Shown here one piece after another: positions 7,625-14,642 of a stretch of 30,362 nucleotides of DNA. Within the stretch, counting starts at the first letter, position 1. The number at the start of each line of letters is the position of its first letter. The notes beneath the pieces are model-generated. The model was not told where the DNA came from. It made no database searches and was given only the letters and a program-made list of their open reading frames with translations. This DNA is from DASRTE01 sp035253685 (lineage in GTDB: Bacteria > Actinomycetota > Actinomycetes > Jiangellales > Jiangellaceae), in the NCBI GenBank assembly GCA_035253685.1, contig DATFBR010000202.1:1-30362 (forward strand), in the 5' to 3' direction. Position numbers and translations under genes: made by a program.

Positions 7625-8174
7625 CGGCATCGCCGAGCGCCCGGTGCCGGGGCGGGAGTGGGGAGGCCAGCCCACCGAGCACGAGCGTGGCGACGACGGC
7701 CATGATCGGCCAGAAGAGCAGGACTCCGGTGGCCTCGAGGTCGAGCGGGATGGCCAGGGTGACACCGTCGGCAGCACCGTCGGTGCGGTCGCCGAGCGGG
7801 CCGGGACCCAGCGTGGAGCCGACCTGCCAGGCGACCAGGGAGCCCACGACGCCGCCGAGTACCAGGCCGGCCAGGACGGCGGTCGGGTGCTCTCGGTGGC
7901 GGATGAACATCACCACGCCGAGGAGAAGCCCGGTCACGGCGCCGACCAGGCCGAACGAGGCGTCGACACCGAACAGGCCGCGGGCCTCCGCCGCGATCAG
8001 TACCGACTGCCCGCCGCGGACGCCGACCGTCACCTCGGGGGCGACCAGCCACCAGACCAGGCCCGCCACCAGGCCCGCCGCTACCGAGCCCAGCACGGTC
8101 TCTGCCACAGCACGCCTGGCCGCCCCGGCGGTGCGGTGGCGGCGGGTGCCCTCCTCCGGCACCGGCTCGCTCAC
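7593..8174 (-). CDS. Small integral membrane protein, four predicted TM segments, function unknown
   Basis: The 193-residue protein starts at GTG 8174, overlapping the dnaE stop as GTGA. After about 30 polar residues there are four hydrophobic segments: LGSVAAGLVAGLVWWLVAP (about 28-48), FGLVGAVTGLLLGVVMFI (about 75-93), AVLAGLVLGGVVGSLVAW (about 103-121) and GVLLFWPIMAVVATLVLGGLA (about 155-175). A short charged tail follows. I do not recognise a catalytic or transport motif. Coupling to dnaE is probably only transcriptional, as similar unknown membrane genes often sit in this place in actinobacteria. Its 3' end overlaps ybaK. Confidence 0.8.
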   Translation of the reverse strand: MSEPVPEEGTRRHRTAGAARRAVAETVLGSVAAGLVAGLVWWLVAPEVTVGVRGGQSVLIAAEARGLFGVDASFGLVGAVTGLLLGVVMFIRHREHPTAVLAGLVLGGVVGSLVAWQVGSTLGPGPLGDRTDGAADGVTLAIPLDLEATGVLLFWPIMAVVATLVLGGLASPLPPRHRALGDAVNSAERSEPS

Positions 8175-11100
8175 CCCAAGCACGCCGGCCCGAGCAACGC
8201 TTTCAGATCTCCCATCAGCGCCGTCGACGGTGTGACCCGCAGGCCGTCGTCGAGGCGCATCACGGTCGTTCGGTCGCCGGTCTGCAGCCGCAGGTGGACC
8301 TCGGTGACACCCGGATGGGTGGCGAGGACGTCCTTGAGCTTCTCGACCACCGGGGGCGTGCACCTGGCCGCGGCCACGGTGACGACGACCGGGCCGGCCG
8401 GCGCCTCGGACAGATCCGGAAAAGTGAGCTCACTGGCGATCACCGCGGGCGCGTCGTCGCGACGGTCGAGTCGGCCCTTGACCACGATGACGGTGTCCTC
8501 GGCGAGCTGCAGCGCATGCTGCTGGTAGGTGGCCGGGAACAACATGACGTCCACCGAGCCCTCGAGATCCTCGACGGTCGCGATCGCCCAGGTGTCACCG
8601 CGGCGGGTCACCTTGCGCTGCAACCCGGTGACCAGCCCGCCGATGGTGACCGTGATGCCGGGCGGCGACTCGTCCTCGTCCGACAGCGACGCGATCGTGC
8701 GGTCGGTGAGCCTGGTGAGCACGTGCTCGAGGCCGAAGAGGGGATGGTCGGAGACGTAGAGACCCAGCATTTCGCGTTCGAAGCCCAGCTTGACCTGCTT
8801 GTCCCACTCGGCGAGGTCGGGCACGGCCACCTCGAGACCCTGATGAGGGCCGCCGGCGCCGCCGAACAGGTCGAACTGCCCGATCGCCTCGTTCCGCTTG
8901 ACGGAGATCACCGCGTCGACGGTGTTCTCGCAGATCGCGGCCAGCGACCGCCGCGAGTAACCGAGGGAGTCGAACGCGCCTGCCTTGACCAGTGACTCGA
9001 CGACCCGCTTGTTGCACACGACGACCGGGACCTTGTCCATGAAGTCCGGAAAGGACTCGTAGCGGCCCTGCGCGGCCCGTGCGGCGACGATGCCGTCGAC
9101 CACGTAACCGCCGACGTTGCGGATGGCGGCCAGGCCGAAGCGGACATCGGTGCCGACCGGCGTGAAGTCGCCCTCGGACTCGTTGACGTCGGGCGGCAGC
9201 ACCTTGATACCCATCCGGCGGCACTCGGCAAGATAGACCGCGGTCTTGTCCTTGTCGTCACGGACGCTGGTGAGCAGGGCCGCCATGTACTCGGCCGGGT
9301 GGTTGGCCTTGAGATACGCCGTCCAGTACGACACCAGCCCGTAGGCGGCGCTGTGCGCCTTGTTGAAGGCGTAGTCGGAGAACGGGACCAGGATGTCCCA
9401 GAGGGTCTTGATCGCGGCCGGAGAGAATCCGTTGGCCTTCATCCCGTCGGAGAAGCCGACGAACTCGGCGTCGAGCACCGCGCGCTTCTTCTTGCCCATC
9501 GCCCGGCGCAACAGGTCGGCCTTGCCGAGGGTGTAGCCGGCCACCTTCTGCGCGATCGAGAGCACCTGCTCCTGGTAGACGATCAGCCCGTAGGTCTCGT
9601 CCAGGATCTCGGCCAGCGGCTCGGCGAGCTCGGGGTGTATCGCGGTGATCGCCTGCTTGCCGTTCTTGCGCAGCGCGTAGTTGGTGTGCGACTGGGCACC
9701 CATCGGCCCGGGCCGGTACAAGGCGCCGACGGCCGAGATGTCCTCGAAGCTGTCCGGCTTCATCAGCCGCAGCAGCGAGCGCATCGGGCCGCCGTCGAGC
9801 TGGAACACGCCCAGGGTGTCGCCGCGCGAGAGCAACTCGTAGGTTGCGGGATCGTCCAGCGGGAGAGTCTCGAGCTCGACGCGTTCCTTTCCGTTGCGCT
9901 CGATGTTCCGGCACGCGTCATCGAGCACGGTGAGGTTGCGCAGCCCGAGGAAGTCCATCTTGACCAGGCCGAGCGCCTCGCAGGTCGGGTAGTCGAACTG
10001 CGTGATGATCGCGCCGTCCTGCTCGCGTTTCATGATCGGGATATGGTCGATCAGAGGTTGCGAGGACATGATCACGCCTGCGGCGTGGACCCCCCACTGG
10101 CGCTTGAGGTTCTCCAGGCCCCTGGCCGTGTCGACGACCCTCGCGACATCCTGGTCGGAGCCGTAGAGCTCGCGGAACTCACCTGCCTCGGCGTACCGCC
10201 TGTCCTCCGCGTCGAAAATGCCGGACAGGGAGATGTCCTTGCCCATGACCGACGGGGGCATCGCCTTGGTGATCCGCTCGCCCATGGCGAACGGAAACCC
10301 GAGAACCCGGGACGCGTCCTTGACCGCCTGCTTGGCCTTGATCGTGCCGTAGGTGACGATCTGGGCGACCCGGTCGACGCCGTACTTCTCGGTGACGTAA
10401 CGGATGACGTCGCCGCGGCGGCGCTCGTCGAAGTCGATGTCGATGTCGGGCATCGAGGCGCGCTCGGGGTTGAGGAACCGCTCGAAGACGAGGCCGTGTT
10501 CGAGTGGATCGAGGTCGGTGATGCCCAGTGCGTAGGCCACGATCGCGCCGGCGGCCGACCCGCGACCCGGACCGACCCGGATGCCCTCGCTCTTGGCCCA
10601 GCTGATGAAGTCGGCCACGACGAGAAAGTACCCGGGGTACCCCTTGTCGCAGACGACCTCGGTCTCGTAGCCCGCCTGGCGGCGGACCTCATCGGGCACC
10701 CCGACGGGATAGCGCACGTGCAGGCCTCGCTCGACCTCCTTGACGAACCACGATGTCTCGTCCTCGCCGTCGGGCACCGGGAACCTCGGCATGAAGTTGC
10801 CGCCCTCGACGAACCGGACGTCGCACCGCTCGGCGATGCGCAACGTGTTGTCGCAGGCTTGCGGCAACTCCGACCAGATGCGGCGCATCTCCTCCGGCGA
10901 CTTCAGGTAGAACTCGTCGGACTCGAACTTGAACCGGTGCGGATCGGCCAGTGTCGAGCCGGACTGCACGCACAGCAAGACGGCGTGCGCCTCGTGGTCG
11001 CGCTGGTAGGTGTAATGCAGGTCGTTCGTGGCGAGGAGCGAGAGTCCGAGGTCGCGGGCCAGGCGCAGGAGGTCGTCGCGGACGCGGCGCTCGACCGGCA

Positions 11101-11686
11101 GGCCGTGGTCCATCAACTCGACGAAGTAGTTGTCGGCGCCGAAGATGTCGCGGAACTCGGCCGCAGCGCGGACGGCGTCGTCGTACCGGCCCATGCGCAA
11201 CAGGGTCGGGACTTCGCCGCCGGGACACCCGGTGGTGGCGATCAGCCCGCCCGAGTAGGTCTGCAGCAGTTCGCGGTCCATCCGCGGTTTGAAGTAGAAC
11301 CCCTCGAGCGAGGCGAGCGACGAAAGCCGGAACAGGTTGTGCATGCCGCCGGTGTTCTCGGCCAGCAGGGTCAGGTGGGTGTAGGCACCGCCGCCGGACA
11401 CATCGTCCTCGTCCCCGTTCCCCCACCGGACCCGTGTCTTGTCGAACCGGGACGTGCCGGGAGTCAGGTACGCCTCCATGCCGATCACCGGCCGGACGCC
11501 GTACCGGCCGGCCTTGGTGTAGAACTCGTACGCGCCGAACACGTTCCCGTGGTCGGTCATCGCCAGGGCGGGCATGCCCTGGCCGGCGGTTTCGGCGAGC
11601 AGGTCGTCGATCCGCGCGGCCCCGTCGAGCATCGAGTACTCGGTGTGGACATGCAGGTGCACGAAGGTGGCGTGCGGATCGGGCAC
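8171..11686 (-). CDS. dnaE1: DNA polymerase III alpha subunit DnaE1
   Basis: This 1171-residue replicative polymerase is full length. Domains in order: a PHP domain starting FVHLHVHTEYSMLDG (residues 8-22) with intact metal-binding His/Asp residues; a palm domain with the catalytic Asp triplet in MPDIDIDFDERRR (near residue 413-423); thumb and fingers; a clamp-binding QFDLF (near residue 937); an OB fold around ITVTIGGLVTGLQRKVTRRGDTWA; and a C-terminal tau-binding region. In mycobacterial DnaE1 the intact PHP domain is the proofreading exonuclease, and this protein keeps the same N-terminal motif. The start is GTG 11686. Its GAGGAGG ribosome site is 11 nt away, which is long, but the protein N-terminus fits the family. 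The large open frame antisense at 9299-11695 is a codon-bias shadow. Confidence 0.98.
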   Translation of the reverse strand: MPDPHATFVHLHVHTEYSMLDGAARIDDLLAETAGQGMPALAMTDHGNVFGAYEFYTKAGRYGVRPVIGMEAYLTPGTSRFDKTRVRWGNGDEDDVSGGGAYTHLTLLAENTGGMHNLFRLSSLASLEGFYFKPRMDRELLQTYSGGLIATTGCPGGEVPTLLRMGRYDDAVRAAAEFRDIFGADNYFVELMDHGLPVERRVRDDLLRLARDLGLSLLATNDLHYTYQRDHEAHAVLLCVQSGSTLADPHRFKFESDEFYLKSPEEMRRIWSELPQACDNTLRIAERCDVRFVEGGNFMPRFPVPDGEDETSWFVKEVERGLHVRYPVGVPDEVRRQAGYETEVVCDKGYPGYFLVVADFISWAKSEGIRVGPGRGSAAGAIVAYALGITDLDPLEHGLVFERFLNPERASMPDIDIDFDERRRGDVIRYVTEKYGVDRVAQIVTYGTIKAKQAVKDASRVLGFPFAMGERITKAMPPSVMGKDISLSGIFDAEDRRYAEAGEFRELYGSDQDVARVVDTARGLENLKRQWGVHAAGVIMSSQPLIDHIPIMKREQDGAIITQFDYPTCEALGLVKMDFLGLRNLTVLDDACRNIERNGKERVELETLPLDDPATYELLSRGDTLGVFQLDGGPMRSLLRLMKPDSFEDISAVGALYRPGPMGAQSHTNYALRKNGKQAITAIHPELAEPLAEILDETYGLIVYQEQVLSIAQKVAGYTLGKADLLRRAMGKKKRAVLDAEFVGFSDGMKANGFSPAAIKTLWDILVPFSDYAFNKAHSAAYGLVSYWTAYLKANHPAEYMAALLTSVRDDKDKTAVYLAECRRMGIKVLPPDVNESEGDFTPVGTDVRFGLAAIRNVGGYVVDGIVAARAAQGRYESFPDFMDKVPVVVCNKRVVESLVKAGAFDSLGYSRRSLAAICENTVDAVISVKRNEAIGQFDLFGGAGGPHQGLEVAVPDLAEWDKQVKLGFEREMLGLYVSDHPLFGLEHVLTRLTDRTIASLSDEDESPPGITVTIGGLVTGLQRKVTRRGDTWAIATVEDLEGSVDVMLFPATYQQHALQLAEDTVIVVKGRLDRRDDAPAVIASELTFPDLSEAPAGPVVVTVAAARCTPPVVEKLKDVLATHPGVTEVHLRLQTGDRTTVMRLDDGLRVTPSTALMGDLKALLGPACLG

Positions 11687-11760
11687 GACGGCTGACGCCT
11701 CCTCGGGCAGGCTCGCGACTCGACGGCAACGCCGGAAACGTCGGCGGCCCGTCCTGGGCG

Positions 11761-11766
11761 AGTCTA
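11761..11766 (-). promoter_or_regulatory. Candidate -10 element for dnaE1
   Basis: TAGACT on the minus strand fits TANNNT and lies about 75 nt upstream of the dnaE1 GTG. No convincing -35 was found, so this is tentative. Confidence 0.3.
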
Positions 11767-11837
11767 GGAGGCCACGCCGACAGATACCCGCAGGCAGGCC
11801 TGGGCGATTCGCTCCTCACCTGACCGGTCCCGGCAAA

Positions 11838-11888
11838 CTGGACGCGTCTGGTGGGAAACGCCGGCGTGTCTCCTCCCGTTGCGTCCAG
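11838..11888 (-). terminator. Nested inverted repeat, possible terminator of the chorismate mutase fusion gene
   Basis: Outer arms CTGGACGC (11838-11845) and GCGTCCAG (11881-11888) are perfect 8-bp complements. Inside lie GGGA/TCCC arms and a perfect 10-bp palindrome ACGCCGGCGT (11858-11867), all nearly concentric. Read on the minus strand, the outer arm is followed by TTTGCC, a short U-run. It lies 22 bp past the stop of the fusion gene. A terminator is the simplest reading, but the U-run is weak, and a protein-binding dyad or transcript-end structure is possible. Confidence 0.4.
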
Positions 11889-11910
11889 TCTGTGCGGACT
11901 GTGGGCTCGG

Positions 11911-12867
11911 TCAGATGCGCCAGACCGGCTGGCCGCCCGCTCCGGCAGCCTCGGCCGCGTCCAGACCCGCGGTGATCACCGCATCCATGATCTTCGCGAG
12001 TTGCCGTCGGGGCACGGACGGCGCCCGGTGCGCCATCGCGTGCACGATCTCGGCCTCCCGGATCCGGTCCCGCCCGGCATGGCCGGCTACCGGCTTGTGC
12101 CGTTGAACCGCAGCCACCAGCGCCACGCGGTACTCGAGCAGGCTGGCGAACGCCGCGTCCACGCGGTCGATCGCCTCGCGGCAGCCGGCGAACGACGGCG
12201 GGTCGACCTGGCGGACGACCGGAGTGAGCGTCGTCGTGGCGTCGACGGCCGCGGCGACGTCCGCGGCGGCGGCATCCTCGGCCAGCCAGACGCCGTCGGC
12301 TCCGGCCGCCACCGCCGCACCCGCGAGCCATGGGGTGTCGCCGACGTCGACGATCACGGGGCGGCCGGAGCGGTCGCGCACCTCGGTGATCAGCGCGAGG
12401 TCCAGCGTGGTACGTCCACCCCAGTAGCGGCGGCTACCGGCCTCGCAGAGCACGACGGCGTCGTTCCCCTCGGCGACCAGGTACTCGGCCGATGACAGCC
12501 ATTCGTCGACGGTGCAGTGGTGCCCGCGGTGGAGGACGACCGGCAGGCCGGTGCGTCCGACCGCGGCAAGCAGGCGGAAGTCCTGCATCCAGGCGCCGCC
12601 GACGACGACTCCGTCCGCGAACCGGGCGACAGCAGCCAGGTCGTCGGCGCTGAACGGTTCGACGAGCAGGGGTGCGGCCGTTCGGCTGCGGATCTCTTCG
12701 AGCTCCGCCTCGGCGCTTGCCGCGCCGTGTTGGCGGCGGAGGCTCAGGTGGACGACATCGGCGCCCTGCCGCGGTCCGGCGAGAACCGGCAGTCGTGTCC
12801 CACCGATCACCTGGGTTCCGATCCGGACGGGGCGCAGGGAGGTCGCCTGGTCGGGCGCTGCGGTCAC
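11911..12867 (-). CDS. Pseudo-DAHP-synthase / chorismate mutase (AroQ type) fusion protein
   Basis: The protein has 318 residues from GTG 12867, which has GAGGAG 6 nt upstream; ATG 12930 lacks a ribosome site. Residues 15-215 align by eye with class I-beta DAHP synthase: WMQDFRLLAAVGRTGLPVVL, DEWLSSAEYLVAEGNDAVVLCE, TTLDLALI and AVAAGADGVW. The catalytic signatures are lost. GPC reads GPR (31-33), LKRG reads LHRG (His113), CERG reads CEAG (Ala143), DPSH reads DVGD and VEVH reads LAED. The LRGGAFKPRTSPY loop is absent. Residues 229-305 look like AroQ chorismate mutase. Arg230, Arg247, Lys258, Asp267, Arg270 and Glu271 match E. coli Arg11, Arg28, Lys39, Asp48, Arg51 and Glu52, but the Gln88 equivalent is not evident. 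Likely role: prephenate formation for Phe/Tyr, with the dead barrel as a regulatory or scaffold domain (inference). The synthase-then-mutase order resembles the Porphyromonas-type fusion. Confidence 0.8.
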   Translation of the reverse strand: MTAAPDQATSLRPVRIGTQVIGGTRLPVLAGPRQGADVVHLSLRRQHGAASAEAELEEIRSRTAAPLLVEPFSADDLAAVARFADGVVVGGAWMQDFRLLAAVGRTGLPVVLHRGHHCTVDEWLSSAEYLVAEGNDAVVLCEAGSRRYWGGRTTLDLALITEVRDRSGRPVIVDVGDTPWLAGAAVAAGADGVWLAEDAAAADVAAAVDATTTLTPVVRQVDPPSFAGCREAIDRVDAAFASLLEYRVALVAAVQRHKPVAGHAGRDRIREAEIVHAMAHRAPSVPRRQLAKIMDAVITAGLDAAEAAGAGGQPVWRI

Positions 12868-12937
12868 GGGGTGCTCCTCGGGAGGCCGGAGGCCGGCACC
12901 GGTGACCTGCCCGGGGTCGGCCACTTTCATGAACAGA

Positions 12938-12960
12938 GGCCCCAGGCGATGCCTGGAGCC
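12938..12960 (-). terminator. Attenuator-like hairpin upstream of the chorismate mutase fusion gene
   Basis: On the minus strand, arms GGCTCCAGGC and GCCTGGGGCC flank a 3-nt loop ATC, forming a 10-bp stem (nine Watson-Crick pairs and one G-U). It is followed by TCTGTT, a modest U-rich run. It begins 26 nt after the stop of the Tyr/Phe leader peptide. An upstream GAGTC can pair with the GGCTC of the 5' arm over a 7-nt loop, a possible competing (antiterminator) helix. Confidence 0.65.
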
Positions 12961-12986
12961 TCGTGCCGACTCGGGTGGATGCTGCG

Positions 12987-13052
12987 TCAGGTCACGTCGA
13001 CGCCGCCGGCCACCCGGGCCGGCACCGTAAACGCGAAATACGCATCTCGCAC
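12987..13052 (-). CDS. Tyr/Phe leader peptide (21 residues), leaderless start
   Basis: A short frame starts at GTG 13052 and stops at TGA 12987. It encodes a peptide that begins VRDAYFAFTVP, with Tyr-Phe-Ala-Phe at residues 5-8 (codons TAT TTC GCG TTT). TAT and TTT are rare codons in this GC-rich window. A TAGAGT -10 element ends 7 nt before the GTG, so translation probably begins at the 5' end of the mRNA. A strong hairpin follows, then the chorismate mutase fusion gene, whose product would feed Phe and Tyr synthesis. Control codons matched to the pathway are the hallmark of ribosome-mediated attenuation. The assignment is by reading only. Confidence 0.7.
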   Translation of the reverse strand: MRDAYFAFTVPARVAGGVDVT

Positions 13053-13059
13053 GGGCTGG

Positions 13060-13089
13060 ACTCTAGGGACGACCGTCGGTCCGCGTCCA
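13060..13089 (-). promoter_or_regulatory. Promoter of the leader peptide / chorismate mutase fusion unit
   Basis: On the minus strand the -10 is TAGAGT (13060-13065) and the -35 candidate is TGGACG (13084-13089), with 18 nt between. The predicted start of transcription is the GTG at 13052. The promoter lies just beyond the rluD stop, so this unit can be expressed separately from rluD. Confidence 0.55.
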
Positions 13090-13146
13090 GCAATACGGAA
13101 TCGCCGTCTCGCATCACGAGATCGCCGCCGCTGGCCGCGCCGTCGG

Positions 13147-14070
13147 TCAGGCGGCCAGCAGGTCCAGGGACTGCCGGAGATCCGGCGGGTACGGCGACTC
13201 GAACTCGACCCGCTTACCTGTGCCGGGATGGTCGAAGGTGAGCCGGACCGCGTGCAGCCACTGGCGGTGCAGGCCGAGCCGCGCCGCCAGGGTGGGGTCC
13301 GCGCCGTAGAGGAGGTCGCCGACGCAGGGGTGTCGCAGCGCGCTCATGTGCGCCCGGATCTGGTGGGTGCGCCCGGTCTCGAGACGGACCTCGAGCAGAC
13401 TGGCGGCCGGGAATGCTTCGAGGGTGTCGTAGTGAGTGATGCTCGGCCGCCCTCCGGCGACAACGGCCCAGCGAGCGTCATGGGTCGGGTGCCTGTCGAT
13501 CGGCGCGTCGACGGTGCCGCGGGCCGGGTCCGGATGGCCTTGTACGAGTGCGTGGTAGACCTTGTCGACCGTGCGCAGCCGGAACTGGCGCTTGAGCAGC
13601 GTGTAGGCCCGCTCGGACTTGGCCACGACCATGAGACCGCTGGTGCCCACGTCGAGCCGGTGGACGATGCCCTGCCGTTCGGCCGCACCGCTGGTCGACA
13701 CCCGGAACCCCGCCGCCGCCAGGCCCCCGACGACGGTGGGACCCGACCATCCGGGACTCGGATGCGCCGCTACGCCCACCGGCTTGTCCACCACGACGAT
13801 GTCGTCGTCGTCGTGCACGATGCTCATGCCCTCGACCCGTCGTGGCGCGATCGCCGGCGGCTTCGGAGGATCCGGCAGGTCGATCTCGAGCCAGGCACCG
13901 GCCCGAACCCGGTCCGACTTCGCCGGCGCGCCACCGTCGAGTTGGACGTGTCCGCCTTCGACCAGGGCGGCGGCGCGACTGCGGGAGAACCCGAACAGCC
14001 GCGCCAGGGCGGCGTCGAGCCGCTCGCCCTCCAGGCCGTCCGGAACCGGCAGGCTCCGGCGGTCGGTCAC
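13147..14070 (-). CDS. rluD: RluD/RluA-family 23S rRNA pseudouridine synthase
   Basis: The 307-residue protein has an N-terminal S4 RNA-binding domain (about residues 15-65: GERLDAALARLFGFSRSRAAALVEGGHVQLDG). The RluA-type catalytic domain follows. The catalytic Asp140 lies in GIVHRLDVGTSGLMVVAKS. Other family motifs are VVVDKPVGVAAHPS, TGRTHQIRAHM, VGDLLYG and LHAVRL. These enzymes isomerise uridines in 23S rRNA; RluD acts on the helix 69 loop. Which uridines are modified here cannot be told. The start GTG 14070 overlaps the lspA stop as GTGA. Confidence 0.93.
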   Translation of the reverse strand: MTDRRSLPVPDGLEGERLDAALARLFGFSRSRAAALVEGGHVQLDGGAPAKSDRVRAGAWLEIDLPDPPKPPAIAPRRVEGMSIVHDDDDIVVVDKPVGVAAHPSPGWSGPTVVGGLAAAGFRVSTSGAAERQGIVHRLDVGTSGLMVVAKSERAYTLLKRQFRLRTVDKVYHALVQGHPDPARGTVDAPIDRHPTHDARWAVVAGGRPSITHYDTLEAFPAASLLEVRLETGRTHQIRAHMSALRHPCVGDLLYGADPTLAARLGLHRQWLHAVRLTFDHPGTGKRVEFESPYPPDLRQSLDLLAA

Positions 14071-14642
14071 GGTTCCACGCGCTCCGGCCCCTCCGATCCG
14101 TCGGTCCGGCGCGCGGGCGGCGACCCGTCGAAGCTGACGCCGCGCAAGCTGAGCCAGGCCACCAGGACGGCGGATCCGACGATGGCCGAGTCGGCCAGGT
14201 TGAACACCGGCCAGTTCGGCAGCTCGAGGAAGTCGATCACGTGCCCGCGAAGCGGTGCGGGTTCACGGAGGATTCTGTCGGTCAAATTGCCCAGCGCACC
14301 GCCGAGCAGACCGCCGAGCGCGACGGCCCAGGAGGTGCTGGTCAGCCGGCGGCTCAGTCGCATGATCACGACGACGACCGTCGCCGCCACGGCCGTCAGC
14401 ACGATGGTGAGATCGGTGGCGAAGCTGAAGGCGGCACCCGGGTTGCGGACCAGCCGCAGCTGCAGAATCCCGTCGATCACGTCGACGACCTGGCCCTCCG
14501 CCAGCCAGGCCACAGCCATGATCTGGGTGAGCTGATCGAGGGCGAACACCACGGCCGCCACACCGACGAGGACACCGACCCGGCGACCCGTAGTGTCCTG
14601 CTCTGCGTCGCCCGTCAGCGACGCTCCTCCCGCTGCTTGCAT
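14067..14642 (-). CDS. lspA: Lipoprotein signal peptidase LspA (signal peptidase II)
   Basis: LspA cleaves the signal peptide of diacylglyceryl-modified prolipoproteins in the membrane. Four hydrophobic segments are visible. Catalytic aspartates lie in LGNLTDR (Asp122) and VFNLADSAI (Asp151), with the family motifs DQLTQ, RNPGAAFS and HVIDFLE. The C-terminus carries a polar tail. The start is uncertain. ATG 14642 has no ribosome site and overlaps the TraR-like gene by 28 nt. CTG 14618 would form a CTGA overlap with that gene's stop and has GGAGGAG about 7 nt upstream, giving 183 residues. Confidence 0.92.
   Translation of the reverse strand: MQAAGGASLTGDAEQDTTGRRVGVLVGVAAVVFALDQLTQIMAVAWLAEGQVVDVIDGILQLRLVRNPGAAFSFATDLTIVLTAVAATVVVVIMRLSRRLTSTSWAVALGGLLGGALGNLTDRILREPAPLRGHVIDFLELPNWPVFNLADSAIVGSAVLVAWLSLRGVSFDGSPPARRTDGSEGPERVEP

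Larger units (their letters stand above)
11687..11910. other. Intergenic region between dnaE1 and the chorismate mutase fusion gene
   Basis: No coding frame is credible in these 224 bp. It holds a nested inverted repeat at 11838-11888 and a TANNNT element (TAGACT on the minus strand, 11761-11766) that may serve dnaE1. Both are listed separately. Confidence 0.6.

Noticed and set aside
5701..8235. An 844-codon open frame on the plus strand across hisD and neighbours
   Set aside because: It crosses hisD, ybaK and the membrane-protein gene in another frame or strand and is Arg/His/Asp rich in the manner of antisense shadows.
9299..11695. A 798-codon open frame on the plus strand opposite dnaE1
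   Set aside because: It is exactly antisense to a well-conserved polymerase gene. High third-position GC produces such long shadows, and the translation has no recognisable domain.
13016..13042. Alternative short frame starting ATG in the leader (MRISRLRC...)
   Set aside because: It overlaps the Tyr/Phe leader in another frame, runs through the hairpin without a nearby stop and lacks the promoter-to-start geometry. It resembles a cysteine-type leader only superficially.
13105..13121. Small hairpin TCTCG/CGAGA beyond rluD
   Set aside because: The stem is only 5 bp with no T-run, which is too weak to call a terminator.
12517..14535. A 672-codon open frame on the plus strand
   Set aside because: It is antisense to the fusion gene, rluD and lspA, and has no family signature.
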